A stretch of 64,000 bases of DNA from Gnetum montanum (lineage: Eukaryota; Streptophyta; Gnetopsida; Gnetales; Gnetaceae): assembly GCA_015680685.1 (NCBI GenBank), contig MNCI01004501.1, forward strand, positions 844,843 to 908,842. The letters are read 5' to 3'. Both the position numbers and the translations under genes were made by a program. The notes under the pieces are model-generated. The model worked only from the letters and a program-made list of their open reading frames with translations, did no database searches and was not told where the DNA came from. How positions within the stretch are numbered: position 1 is the stretch's first letter; every line of letters starts with the position of its first letter. Positions 1-11,287 of this stretch are shown one piece after another.

Positions 1-57
1 ACGGGCTGTGATATCGTAGACATGATATCGCAGCCCATGTAATATCACGTCCCATCA
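1..57 (-). mobile_element. Start of a Gypsy LTR, cut by the window edge
   Basis: On the minus strand this begins TGATGGGACGTGATAT, matching the first bases of the LTRs at 24656 and 30908, which begin TGATGGGATGCG and TGATGGGACGCG. GATATC recurs as in those LTRs. The sequence to the right (58 onward) is Copia LTR rather than a polypurine tract, so this is probably the outer edge of a 5' LTR, with the rest of the element to the left of the window. Only 57 bases are visible. Confidence 0.75.
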
Positions 58-1006
58 CAAGGCTTCCACAAACTTTACAATCTTGAGCTCCTCACCTGAG
101 TATTGTACTGTAGAACCAACAACTCAATCTCAAAGAATCATGACAAGCTCAAGCACATCAACCCCACAGGATAACAAGAACAAGAATTACAAGGGAGAAT
201 TGCAACTTAGTTTGTTGATCCTTGTACAATTAGGTACAACACACTTTACAAAGCCACAATGATAATATAATGAGGAGCAATAGAGAACTCAATGATTAAA
301 AATGATTGTACAATGAATACAACAAAGCTTGCATAGTTCCTAATGCACATCAAGTCTTCTTATAGCTATCGTGTTTCTAAATCCATCTTGGAACTCATGT
401 AATGAGTAGCTAATGATCAATAAATGTGGTGGGAGACATCTTTTTTGTGGTTGAGATGTCTCTTTGAATTTTCCTTCAAAATTTGGAAGACATCTTTGTT
501 TCTTGAAAGACATATTTTTGAAGTCTTCACTTTGGAAGACATCTTTGTCTTATGGAAGATGTATTTTTGGACTTGGTCTACACTTTGTAAAGATGCCTTT
601 GCCTCGTGAAAGACATCTCTATCTAAGACAAACATCTTGCTATTTCTAAGGACATCTTTGGCTGAGTTCACTCTAATTTTTCCAAGATGTCTTTCTTCAT
701 CTTCCTTTGTCTTTTAAATGCATTGTTCCTTATCCATAGTCTTGATCTTCTGTATGCTTTGATGATGATAACTCTACTTGTACAACATCTAGTCCTTGTC
801 CATGTTCTTTGAATATTCATTTGTGGATCATGTGGGTGACCTTCTCTTTTGAGCTCGAAGATAGTTTGTTCCTTGTTCTCTTTAGTTCATCTCTATTTTC
901 AGTGTGTAGTTCTACAAACACAATAACCACACAACCATGCAAACATCCTTTGACTTCATTTTGCTTAACATTTTGACACACAACAAAACACACTAAAAGG
1001 TCCATA
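58..1006 (-). mobile_element. Copia-like LTR (3' LTR), interrupted at its left side
   Basis: Read on the minus strand, this aligns along its length with the LTRs at 7302-8526 and 11288-13088. It starts TATGGACCTTTTAG (compare TGTTGACCTTTTGG), carries the repeated agacatct motifs in the middle, and ends in the stretch containing attgagttgttgg and gagctcaag. A polypurine tract directly precedes it at 1007-1020. It is about 950 bp against 1.2 kb for the relative, because a Gypsy LTR was inserted at 57/58. The small frames inside are not genes. Confidence 0.75.
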
Positions 1007-1020
1007 ATCTCCTCCTTTTT
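1007..1020 (-). other. Polypurine tract of the minus-strand Copia-like element
   Basis: The minus strand reads AAAAAGGAGGAGAT immediately before the LTR. The same flank (cattttcttaag, then gaacatcacc) precedes the tract of the plus-strand relative at 11274. A purine run touching the LTR is the normal plus-strand priming site of LTR retrotransposons. Confidence 0.75.
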
Positions 1021-2520
1021 GGTGATGTTCAAAACTTAAGAAAATGGGTTAGTAATCATAAAAACATAATCATACTACTCTTCCCCTTTTTGAGCAACAA
1101 CAAGAAGGATAAAGTGATCAAAGTTGGTTAGAAAAGATATAAAAGGATAATAATATCTTGATAATCTGTAGAGCCAAGTAGCACTCATAATCCTAGAAAG
1201 CTATAGTAAGTATGTATTTAACATGTCCATGAAGAGGTGCCCCAAATTTGTCAAGAGAATAACCAAACCTTCCAAGTCAAATTCAACCTTGAAGTGAAGC
1301 AAAGGCTATGATAAATAAGCAACTTGTCTCTAAAACAATAAGACAATAGTAGTGCATGGTGCTTGGAATGTTTAGATATTCTTCGTCTTTGTAAAACATT
1401 AGCAAATGGGCATATATTTATGGTGAGGTAAATGTATCTATACAATGTCACAATGGACAACCATTGATGTCAAATTCAATAGTTAGGAAGAATAGACATG
1501 GATACTTTTCCATCAAGTTATTACTCAAAATGTAGTAAGCAATGTACTACATCTTTTGCTTAAGGTGTGATTGTGGAAATTGAGAACAACTCTTTTGAGG
1601 TCAAAATAAGCAGCTACAATTAATTTAATAAGGACCATCAACATGCAATTTTAAGGGCCAAAGATAGAACAAGTAGAAACAAGCATCTTATCTAGTTTTC
1701 TCATTCAAAACTTGCATTGCTATACTTAACCAGAAATTTGAAAATTTTCATGAGAATAAGGAAGAGATGAGTGAGACATGCATATTCCGTTGTTTGTTCA
1801 AAGCAATGCAACATCCATCACCATTGATCAAAAATAAAACATGCTAATTAATATATGTTCATATACTTGTTGAATTTCTCTACTAATGTAAATACGATCA
1901 AGTAAAAATAAACTTCAACATAAAATACCAAAGATAGAACATGTAGATACTTTGCCAAAGAAGGAATGATCATAGTCATATTTAAAACATCAACTATTTG
2001 CTAAAATAGGAAATTCTTATTTTAGCTTATGATTGAATATCAAATAAGGGGCTATCATTCAAAACAAGGAGGACCAACACACAATTTGATTCTAAAGATC
2101 AAAGATAAAAAAGAACTTATCTATTAGAACCAATTGTTTGATGGCAAATTGTATTTCTAAATTCAGCCAAAAAAAGATCATCAATAGAATATTTAAGCTA
2201 TGAGAAAAATATCCATAGTTTGGTTATTGTACAAGAAAAAAAAACAATGATTTAAAAATAACTAAGTATTCATATAGCGTTAAATACCTTTTAAAGTTCT
2301 CGTATGCAACAAATACAATCATTCAAGATTTTGCCACCCAATTTTGTGTGAAATACCTCTTGAAGTCCTTTTCTTGCTCATTGTGGTTCTTGGCCATAGT
2401 CTCCAAAGACTCCTCTTACATTGGTGGCCTCCAAGATGATTGAGGAGTAGGCTCTCCCTACACATGTGTTGCTTATCTTGGGCCTTTATGCAAGTATCAC
2501 ACAAACACTATAACTATAGG
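1021..2520 (-). mobile_element. 3' internal, apparently non-coding part of the minus-strand Copia-like element
   Basis: No coherent coding frame is visible. Two purine-rich blocks at about 2410-2470 (minus strand: tgtagggagagcctac and, further on, ccaatgtaagagg) match two blocks at 11009-11070 in the plus-strand relative, where they also lie between gag and the 3' LTR. This fixes the region as the element's 3' internal zone. Its junction with Gypsy integrase sequence to the right is near 2.5-2.7 kb and was not resolved. Confidence 0.5.
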
Positions 2521-2689
2521 TCAATGTTAAGATCATTTGAGTGGATCTAGGTTTTCAACCAACAGTATTGTTAGAACTTTTGAAGGTTTGTCATATCTTA
2601 GAAATGGTGAAAACATCCCAAAGACTTTGAGCATATCATCAAAAGAATTTCATAATAAGTAAGACTGAATGCAATACAAGAAATCAAAC

Positions 2690-3600
2690 TAGAATTGCTA
2701 TGAATATTCAAGATAATTTATTATCAGTACTATTATAAATCTTCATAAAACCAATTATATCAATATCATGGATGAATGCAAGAAATTTTCTAGATGCCTA
2801 TTCCACCATTTTTAATTTAAAAATGATGTAGATAATTTTGAACTTTTTAAAGAATATCCTAATTAACTAGTAAGCAGTAGTTTATTCTGAATCGAAACTT
2901 TTTGTAACTTATCATACACTAATTCATATAGGAAGTAGCTTATAGGAAAATTCCAATGGGACTGATAGGTTGATAAGGCATCATTGGGTTTCATGCTGGA
3001 ATCTTTCCTATACTTGCTAATTGATGTAGTAAGGTTTCATTTGATTTGCCTATTAGTTATATTAGCTTGAGAGTTAGCTTATGGATGATAAAGTATAATA
3101 AGTGTGTGGTCTACATCAAAGTGTCTCATCAAATTCTTAAAGTAGCATCTACAAAATGGGTACCATTATCAAAAATAAGTACCCATGTACACCAAACTTG
3201 TTAACCACTTTTTGTTAAAAGAACCTTATCACTATTGATATGATATAATTAGTTACTACTGTAACTTCTACTCATTTTGTATAATAGCCTATTTTGAAAA
3301 TGATGTAAAACTTGCAATTGGACATGATGGGACACATGAAATTAATTCCCCATAAGTTGAATAACTCTAATGATTCAGTTCATTATTGAGAATCCTCAAG
3401 CCTTATAGTCATCCCACCATTACATTAACATCTATCATAGGTATTTGCAAAGTGATGGATGTCCCTGAATATCATTGGCGAAAATAATCCTATCATAAGG
3501 ATTTTAACAGTTGTGTGTCATCTAGCATAGTGGCCACTACAAGGCCCTTCATGAGCATCCTGAAGAATTCTAAGTTGATTTTCTTTTGAAATTGAACATT
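2690..3600 (-). pseudogene. Gypsy integrase remnant
   Basis: The minus strand at about 3570-3490 gives ILQDAHEGPCSGHYAR, the histidine-cysteine zinc-binding part of a retroviral-type integrase. It matches the better preserved copy near 55080. Below it, about 3390-2900, catalytic-core segments (GINFM, VNKFGV, then a DNGTHF-like block) follow in several frames. Frameshifts and stops are frequent. The protein would have inserted element cDNA into the host genome, and this copy cannot. It follows the RNase H remnant in the usual RT, RNase H, integrase order. Confidence 0.75.
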
Positions 3601-3699
3601 ACACTAGGTCATCTATATCAGTTTTATAGATGTCACCCTCTATCTCCATGTAGTTTTTAACCTCATGTAGGAACTACTATTTCTCTTACTTATCCCATT

Positions 3700-5410
3700 T
3701 AGTAGAAAATTCTTATTTGAATAGATAGATAAGGTAATTAGCATACCAAGGCTTGACTATATCAGATGTAATCATCGTTGCCTTTGTAAATATTAGATCA
3801 TTAGAAAATTGATCAACAAGTGGTTCTTCATCAACATTATTGTCCCATTGTAGCCAAGATAAGTAATCAACTATAATATTCTTAGTCCCCTTTCTATCAA
3901 TCATGATGATGTCAAACTCCTATAAAATGACTAGCCATCACATGATATGAGGACTAATAGTTGACTTGTTCATTATGAACCATATTAAACCATGATCAAT
4001 ATGCACAAAAATTGGATATTCAAGTACACAGTACCTAAATTTCTCTAAGGAATATACTATTAGTTCTAGTATGCACTTTGGAAACTCACACTTCATTCAC
4101 TCTAGTTGCTCAAGATGTAAATTTTAAGATAGAAAAAGTAGTAAATTCAATAAATCCAAATTCAAAGTAATAGAAGGTCACATTTACATATATAAATACA
4201 ACAAAAATAAGGGAAAGCATAGAGACAAAGTACAAACTTCAAGAACTTCATATAAATTCAATTTGGAATTTTTTGTGACAAATGACAAGTTACGTTTTTT
4301 TTTTATTTTTTATTTTAAGCTTAATGGGAGGATGCAATTAGAGAAAAAACCCAATCTTTCATGTCTCTTGATTTTTGAGCCTAACTTTCCATAAAATAGG
4401 CTTTTCCCATCATACTCTATTATGGCCCCATCATTTGGCTTTAAATATGAGGATAAAATATTGTTGTATTGATGCTGATGCAATATGAAAGACTAAGTTA
4501 CAAATTTCTCTGAAATTATTTTACATCCCATTACATATTCACATTCCATCATATCTCCATTAAAATTAATTTTTAATTTTCAATTTTCAATATTCCTCTA
4601 ATCTACAATTGTTATCCAACCTTAAATATTAGTTTCAAAAGCATCCATTATTAATTTTTAGATCCACATATCCTCTATTCATCATCTCCAATTCTATCAT
4701 AATTTTTACATCAATTTCATCATAAATCTGGTGCAGTAGCAAATGTAGAAGTCTAAATGACAACAAATCAAGGTTCATCAATTTCCCCAAGAAATCCAAC
4801 TCATTAAACCCAATTCAATACTTTAATTTATTTAGCAATCTGAGATGACTCCAATAAAATAAAATTCATTTGAAGTTGACATCAAAATCTCCAGTTATTC
4901 AAGAATTTTAGTCTGATCATGACCTGTGGTCAAGTCTTACTATTGTAGATTTCACATGCCATGAGTTCACCATGACTTGTGGTATTGTAAATTTCAAATT
5001 CTTCACATACCACAACTTGTAGTTCACTTATGATAAAATACTAGGACTCATTATCAATTCATAGTTTAAACCATGACTCGTGAATGCCTCATTTTTACCA
5101 TTCCAAATAAGGTAGATTTACTGTGACTTGTGGTAAATTAAATTTTCAAAATTTTCATTAGATGTTTTCAAAATTTCAATCAAGGTTCCATCTAGCTAAA
5201 ATCCCAATATACATCATGGCCATAAGTTGCTTTTCTTCAGTGGTGTGATTCAGTTCTATGTCTGTAATACTTCTACATGTACAATGTATTTAATATAGAT
5301 ATTTTTGGACATCCAACTATGTAAGAGCTTCTTCTAATGAAAAGTTGGATATATCTATTATGATGTAAAATTTCTTGGACGAATAAAGAGCTTTTAGAAT
5401 TGAAGTCTCC
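3700..5410 (-). pseudogene. Gypsy RNase H remnant split by a 1.15-kb insertion
   Basis: The domain comes in two pieces that join well when compared with 54397-54792. The upstream half, about 5410-5213, gives DISNFSLEEAL and then TTEEKQLMAM. The downstream half, about 4052-3713, gives VYSLEKFRYCVL, VHIDHGLIWFIMNK and DRKGTKNIIVDYLSWL. Between them, 4058-5207 has no counterpart in the relative and is flanked on both sides by TATAC (4053-4057, 5208-5212). RNase H removes the RNA template during reverse transcription. The identity of the insert is unknown. Confidence 0.7.
4058..5207. mobile_element. Unclassified 1.15-kb insertion in the RNase H remnant
   Basis: This separates two contiguous parts of the Gypsy RNase H. 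A 5-bp direct repeat, TATAC, abuts both ends and could be a target-site duplication, although such a short AT-rich match could be chance. The termini are not TG/CA and no clear terminal inverted repeat is visible. It contains no credible frame and has a poly-T run near 4290. At 4920-5140 it contains several partial copies of a cat-gacttgtggt motif in both orientations. Confidence 0.4.
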
Positions 5411-6150
5411 AAAAGCTTTTATTTCATAAGTTTGAATATTTGATCACATTCTATAGTCCACTCAAATGTTGCATCCATATTCATTATTTTCATAAGTGGT
5501 TTGGCAAATTTTAAAAAAATTTCTATGAATCTCCTATAGTAGTCTATGTATACAAGGAAATATCTAACATTTTTAACTATACATGGTTTCTATATGATTC
5601 CTTGAATTACCCTTATCTTTCGAGGATTCACATCTATGCCATTTTTTGATACATGATGTTAGAGAATAATGTCTTCCTACACCATTAGATGTCTTTTCTA
5701 TCAATTGAGCTTGAGGTTGATTTTTATATATAATCTCAATACCTATTCTAGATAGTCTAGTACTTGCTCAAAATCAAAGCTATAGGTTGAGAAATCATCC
5801 ATAAATATTTTCACACCATTGTCAATTTGTTATTACAAGATACTTAGGACTAAGTGTTGGAATGTTGTAGGGGAATTACATAGATTAAAGGGCATCTTTT
5901 TTAAAGTAAGAGTTTCCCAATCATTTGTAAATGTACTTTGGCTTGATCTTCTTATGCTATCTAAATTGAATGTAGCCACTATAGCTATCTAGGAAGTTGT
6001 AATACTTGTGAGTTACAATGGTGCCTAACACTTTATCTATAAATTATAGCAGAAAATTATTTTTAAAGATTTTCATGTTCAATAATTTGAAGTCAATGAA
6101 GATCCTCTACTATCAACCTTTTTATGGCAAAATGATAAGTGGACTTATCC
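5411..6150 (-). pseudogene. Gypsy reverse transcriptase remnant
   Basis: On the minus strand the active-site block reads IFMDDFSTY (about 5809-5780), the F-x-DD form of the YxDD motif. Upstream lies YNFLDSYSGYIQF (about 6010-5965), the Gypsy FLDGYSGYNQI block, and downstream a FEWT connection block (near 5450). The order and spacing match the copy at 53587-54340. Multiple stops and frame changes show it is long dead. Reverse transcriptase would copy the element's RNA into cDNA. Confidence 0.75.
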
Positions 6151-6789
6151 ACTTTTTATTTGCTACATGGTAGATGAATCGAAGCTTTAGAAGTATTTTA
6201 ACCTTTTTTTAATAAGTTACATTAATTTTGGATTCAATCTCCACTGTTGTTGTCTTCTAATTTTAATAGTATAGATTCTATCTTGCCATAAAGAATGATC
6301 AATCCTTGTTATTTAATTATATGATTAAATAAGGATTTTTCCATTTATTTATGATCCTTAGTAACTTCTATATTTATTTCTATGTGAGATAGACATTTAC
6401 CATAACTATTTTACCATTTTTTAGGAATACATAGCTAAGAGATTCCAGTAATATTTTGAGTTTAATGGGCTCTATTTCAATTGTTTATGGAGTTTGCAAC
6501 TTTTCTTCATGAAAAAGTTTATGTTTCAGCGACTTCATTTCATCTAGTTTATTAATAGAGATACTTGTGAGGGTTTATTGAGGTTTCATGTACATAGTAG
6601 ATTTGTAGCTTTCATCTATAATCAACAACTATGTGTCTTCTTTTTTGGTAGCTATTGCATAGAGGAACTTTTGCACACTTGTTGATCCTTCATACGATTT
6701 GCATGCTATGATAGTACTTTGTTTGATTTTTCAAATTTGCTATATGAAACTAGACTTGTGTCACTGTATGTAATGCATGGAACACACTT

Positions 6790-7301
6790 CTTCTTCATAA
6801 CTCCATGTTCATTCTCCTTGGAAATTTCCAAGGATAGGTTTCTAATCCCAAGGTTAACATTAGTTTTGCTTAGTCAATCTTTTCGCATGATGATGTGAAA
6901 CTCTCCCTTGTAATTGTCAATATAGATCACCAAGAAAGTAGTAGGATATGATCATCTAATGATGGTGGTTGTGATATCTTCCAATAGTGCCAAAGGAATG
7001 GTGATAGACTAATTGGTAAGTTATAACTTGATGTTACATTTTTTAAAGGATATAAGTTTTAGGCTTTGTACATTTCTTGTAAGATCAAGTTAACTCTAAA
7101 ACTTGAAAATAGTAGAGCCTTGAAAGGAGCATTTTCCTATGATCTATAAGTAAATATGGGTACTTCCCAAAATTGTTTTCTTTTTTCTGGGAAGGTTATC
7201 TACCTTAGTCCAAGTAGTGATAGCATGGGTTAACATAACAGTTTGTACATTTAATGTTCTTTGATTTAAAGATGACTCATGATGCATCTGAAAGGAGGTA
7301 G
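6790..7301 (-). pseudogene. Gypsy protease remnant, cut by the Copia-like insertion
   Basis: The minus strand starts with QTVMLTHAITTWTKVDNLP, which matches VMLTHTITNSIKEGHLP ahead of the protease at 28099-28530. It continues through RVNLILQEMYKA (compare GVNLISQEMYKAW) to the LEISK block. The catalytic DSG triplet is replaced by serine/phenylalanine-rich sequence in this copy. The Copia-like element inserted at 7302 separates the protease from its own gag, which resumes near 13089. Confidence 0.7.
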
Positions 7302-8526
7302 TGTTGACCTTTTGATATGTCAAAACCTTAAGGAAAATGAAGAATAAAGAATTTTTGTTGCAGAAAATGTGTTTATAGGACATGAACAAGAACTCAAGAT
7401 GAGGACTAAAGACTCAAGGAAAATAAGATCTACAATAAATTGAAAAAGTAAAGATCCAAAGAGCCAACATGAGAACATGAATGAGAAGGGACTGAAACCA
7501 AAGAATACAAACCAAATGAAGATGCTCCAAGGATTTAAAAGAAGCCAAATTAATGAGAGAAAGCCTCAAAACTAGAGTTCAAGAATTAAGGAGACATCTC
7601 CAAGAAATAATAAACATATATGTCGAGAAAAAAATAATCATAGGAAGATGTCTCTGAGAAATAGTAAACATATCCATCTAAAAAAAGATGTTTTCCTAGA
7701 GACATCTCTATAGAGACATCCCACTTCAGAATGAGACATCTCTTTAGAATTGAGGCAGATCTCAGTGAGGCATTCTAACTTTGAAGGAGACATCTACACA
7801 ATCCTTTGGGTAGCCATTGCACAAATTCTAAAGAATTTTTGGAAACTCTAAAGCTATAAGAAGACATCAAATTCTTGAGAATTGTGCAAGTTTTGTCAAC
7901 ATTGAAGCAATCATTATCTAATCTATGCTCTTGTACTCATGTCCTTCATTGTTAGATCATTTGCTTGTTTGTATGCTGAGTTGAGCCTAAATGGAAAGGT
8001 CTTGTACTTGTTGCCCTACGGGATTGATATGCTTCTTGAAAAAAGACATATATATTGAGCTTGTCAGGATCTTGTGGGATTGAGTGGTTTTGCAGTGTTA
8101 AAACACTCTAAACTAGATCTTAATTTTGTAAAGGTTGTGGGATCCTTGAAATCACATTCTGAGCTTGTTGGGCCCTTGCAAGATTGAGTGGTTTCGCAGT
8201 AATGAAACATTTTGGTGTAGAGCTCAGAGCTTGTATGGGGTGTGATTTCCTTCAAACCACATTTTGAGCTTGTTAGGATGTTATGAGGTTTAGTGGTTTT
8301 GTAGTGACAAAACACTTTGGAGCATAGCTCAAATCTTGGAAAGCTTGTGGTGCCCTTCAAACTAGATTTTGAAGAAAAAAAGTTGAGAGGTGTGCATGGA
8401 TTCTACTGCTTGAGTGTGGATGTACCCAAGTTGGGGAACCATGTAAAATTTATCTTTAATTTTGGTGGCTACAAGAATTTAAATTGGGGAACTTATTCAA
8501 CCCCCCTTCTACATTCTCGATCCTCA
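7302..8526 (+). mobile_element. 5' LTR of plus-strand Copia-like element
   Basis: It begins TGTTGACCTTTTGATATG and ends ...GATCCTCA, two bases before a primer binding site. The sequence is repeated at 11288-13088 and, more distantly, on the minus strand at 58-1006. An agacatct-rich part in the middle (about 7590-7800) and repeated blocks of attgagtggttt...aaacactc near 8060-8330 are shared by the copies. The length of 1225 bp is within the Copia range. No target-site duplication could be recognised at the degraded right end. Confidence 0.85.
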
Positions 8527-8528
8527 AG

Positions 8529-8540
8529 TGGTATCAGAGC
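8529..8540 (+). other. Primer binding site, initiator-Met tRNA type
   Basis: TGGTATCAGAGC lies two bases after the LTR. It is the standard complement of the 3' end of plant initiator methionine tRNA, used by most plant Copia elements to prime minus-strand synthesis. Confidence 0.9.
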
Positions 8541-9664
8541 CCGGTACTCCTAGATTTGAGGGTAATAACTTAGGAGTGAACAATGAAAGGAGGATCATAC
8601 ATCAAGTCACCAATATTCAATGGGATCACCTTTACATGCTCAAAGACTTAAATGCAAAAATTATTAAAGGGCTCATAGTTTTGGTATTCATCTTGGATGG
8701 ATGCACTTAACTCATTAGTAGCATTTTGGGCACCAAAGGTAAGAGCAAAGGTAAGCAATCTAAACTTTCAAATTTTGATACTTTTTTTATGGAATGTTGG
8801 ATATGTGGTGGAAAAGGCCATATGGCCTCTAAATGCCCCAATGCTTATACGTTTCAAGAGAGAGAGAGTACAGTGAAGAAAGAAGAAGAAGTAACATCCA
8901 TACAAGCTAGGATGATGAATAGGAATAAACTCAAGAAGATAAAAAGATAAGAAACTATCTACATCAATTGGGATAATAGAGACCAAAGTAAAGAATATAT
9001 GGAGGATGATGCAAAAGATTCACATCGTATTTTTATGGCTCTCAAAAATGACGATGATAGCCTCTCAAATGATGATCAATTTGAAAATAGGGAGGAGAGG
9101 TATGACCTATTGTGTAAGGAACTTCTATCTTTTCAAAGTCTATGTATAAAGTTGAATAAGCAAATAAAAACTAAGGATCAAGATATTTCTTCATTAAATA
9201 TAACAATTTTAGATCTCACAAAAGAAATCTCAGACCTAAGGGCTGAGAATAAAAAGCTAACCCTGTCTTATGAGCAGATTAAGAAAAAACTTGTAGATGC
9301 TAAACTTATAAATGAGAGGCTAGTCAAAGGAAAAGAATCCCTCCAGAGAGCTCTTGGGCAAGGAAGAAGTACATACAATAAAAGTGAACTAGGATGTTAT
9401 TCACAAAAAGAAGCATGTACACAAACTTCATCCCAATAAAAGGCTTCTTCAAAGCTTAAAGTGTCAACAGGTACTACATTCTAGCCAAGAGCAACTCCAA
9501 GGTTTGATCACTTTAACCACAATAGAAAGGTTAGATGTTATTATTGTAATAGGTTTGGGCATAAGCAATGGAATTGTAATTTAAAATATTATCACATCAA
9601 CACCTGGTCATATCATAAGACTCTTTGGTCTTACCTAAATGCACCTAGAAAGGAAATCTTATAG
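8541..9664 (+). pseudogene. Copia-like gag with two zinc knuckles and a coiled coil
   Basis: One frame runs from just after the primer site to the stop at 9662-9664 with only a few internal stops (for example near 8708, 8948, 9437 and 9475). Zinc knuckle 1 is at 8795-8836, CWICGGKGHMASKC (CX2CX4HX4C). A long charged heptad-rich stretch at about 9095-9360 (KLNKQIKTKDQDISSLN, then LRAENKKL) looks like a coiled coil. Zinc knuckle 2 is at 9536-9577, CYYCNRFGHKQWNC. Gag forms the particle and binds element RNA. No protease, integrase or RT follows before the 3' LTR, so the element is non-autonomous. The start codon is uncertain. Confidence 0.75.
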
Positions 9665-11273
9665 GAAAAAAAGGAATGGAGCATAAATAAAAAGGATAAA
9701 GAGAACAAAAAGGTGTAGATAATTAAGTGAAAAGAAGGAAGTGAAAGAACTCTCAACAATTTTGTGAAAGGAAGCAAGAAATTAGAAATAAATTTTTTTT
9801 TTCAAAGGAGGCACTTCAAAAGAAGAACCTTAGTTCCAATCTCCTTAGACATCTTTATCCCCATTAGCAAGCAAGGTAAGTAATGATAAGTGTAGTTATA
9901 ATATTTATAGCTTGATTTGATGAGATTAGACTATATTAGTTTATTTTTATTGTTGAATGGAAGCTTGTGCTACTTTTAATGTTTTTATTGATAAATCATC
10001 TTTTAGATTATCAACTAGAATGTATTGATTTCAAGTGGTTTAAAAACCTTGGCTGTAATTCATGGACCAAAAGCTTTTTTTTGATCATTCATTGCTATTT
10101 AAACATATATGTCTGGTGTTCCATATGATATGGCATTATTGCTTTCTTCTAAAATCATAAAGTCCAATTGCTTTTAGGAGATTTTTGATGTATGTTAACT
10201 GAAGCATTTGAATTGATACCTTTAATGTAATTCATGTATCTTCTAAGAAAAGAAACATTTCAAAAAAAATTCTTTAAGCATATGAATTATTTACTAATCT
10301 TTATCATAGAGTACTATTAATAGAAGGCCTTGCTCTGAAAATTCTCCAAACTTGATCTTGGTATGACACTCCAAATTTATTGAAACATCACCTAGTCCTT
10401 GTATAATTCCCAATGAACGTGTGATGTTTATGTATGTTTTTCTTGTGTTGATTTTCTTTATGATTATTTCAAGGTATTTTGCCATGTTTGGGGTGTTTTA
10501 AATGAGTCTAGGAGGTGACAGATCTCAAAACGAGCATTCTTATTTTTGGCATTGGCAAGTTGGACATTTATTGTAATAGTTACATGTCTCAACTACATTT
10601 AAGACATCTCATTTGAATATTAGACAACTATCTCAGGAGGTAGATAGGTAAAATAATCTATGAATGAATATTCAAGCAATTGATGCTTTATAAAAGTTGA
10701 AGACTATAGTTGCTACTGTGATTTTTGGATCATCAATGTCTAATAACATAGTTCTTGATTTTAAAAAGGGATTCCTTATTAAGTATCTAGGAGGAAATTT
10801 TTTTTTGACATAACTAATGGGAGACCCTAGTCTTCACACTTAATCTTAGTGTCGTAATGTAGGTCTAGTATTTTGATGATAGAAGAATAATTTAGATTAC
10901 ATCTTTGAAAAGAACAAGCTGATCCTAAAAGGCTCAAGATGAGAATACGAATCTTTCTACAACATATGCATTATGACTAAAGAAACTAGAAAGAAATACA
11001 TTCACAGATGTAGGGGGAGCCTATACCTCATCGACAGTTATCATCTATAAGGCACCAATGTAGGGGGTGTCATTTTCCTCGCCTCTTTTTGGATGAGAGA
11101 GTAGAATATTTAGTTAAAATCAAGATGTTAAGCATGGTAACTTTATATATTTTGTTGATAGATTATACTTAGCTATATCTATATATATATTTGTGCCATT
11201 TAACTTTCACATATCTCTATGATATATTTTTTTGGGATATACTAACCCATTTTCTTAAGTTTTGAACATCACC
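9665..11273 (+). mobile_element. Internal 3' region of the Copia-like element, no pol
   Basis: About 1.6 kb between gag and the polypurine tract with no integrase, RT or RNase H motif in any frame. Two purine-rich blocks at 11009-11020 (atgtagggggag) and 11059-11070 (atgtagggggtg) resemble polypurine tracts and recur in the minus-strand relative near 2.4 kb. Tandem tract-like motifs ahead of the 3' LTR have been described in Sirevirus Copia elements, so a link to that lineage is possible but unproven. Confidence 0.55.
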
Positions 11274-11287
11274 AAAAAGGGTGAGAT
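11274..11287 (+). other. Polypurine tract of the Copia-like element
   Basis: AAAAAGGGTGAGAT abuts the 3' LTR, which starts TGTTGACC at 11288. It matches AAAAAGGAGGAGAT at 1007-1020 on the minus strand. Confidence 0.8.

Noticed and set aside
8064-8360. 98-residue minus-strand frame with repeated cysteine, histidine and threonine phrases (and its copy at 12625-12924)
   Set aside because: It comes from internal repeats of the Copia-like LTR, and the two LTRs carry the same frame with changes that show no coding constraint.
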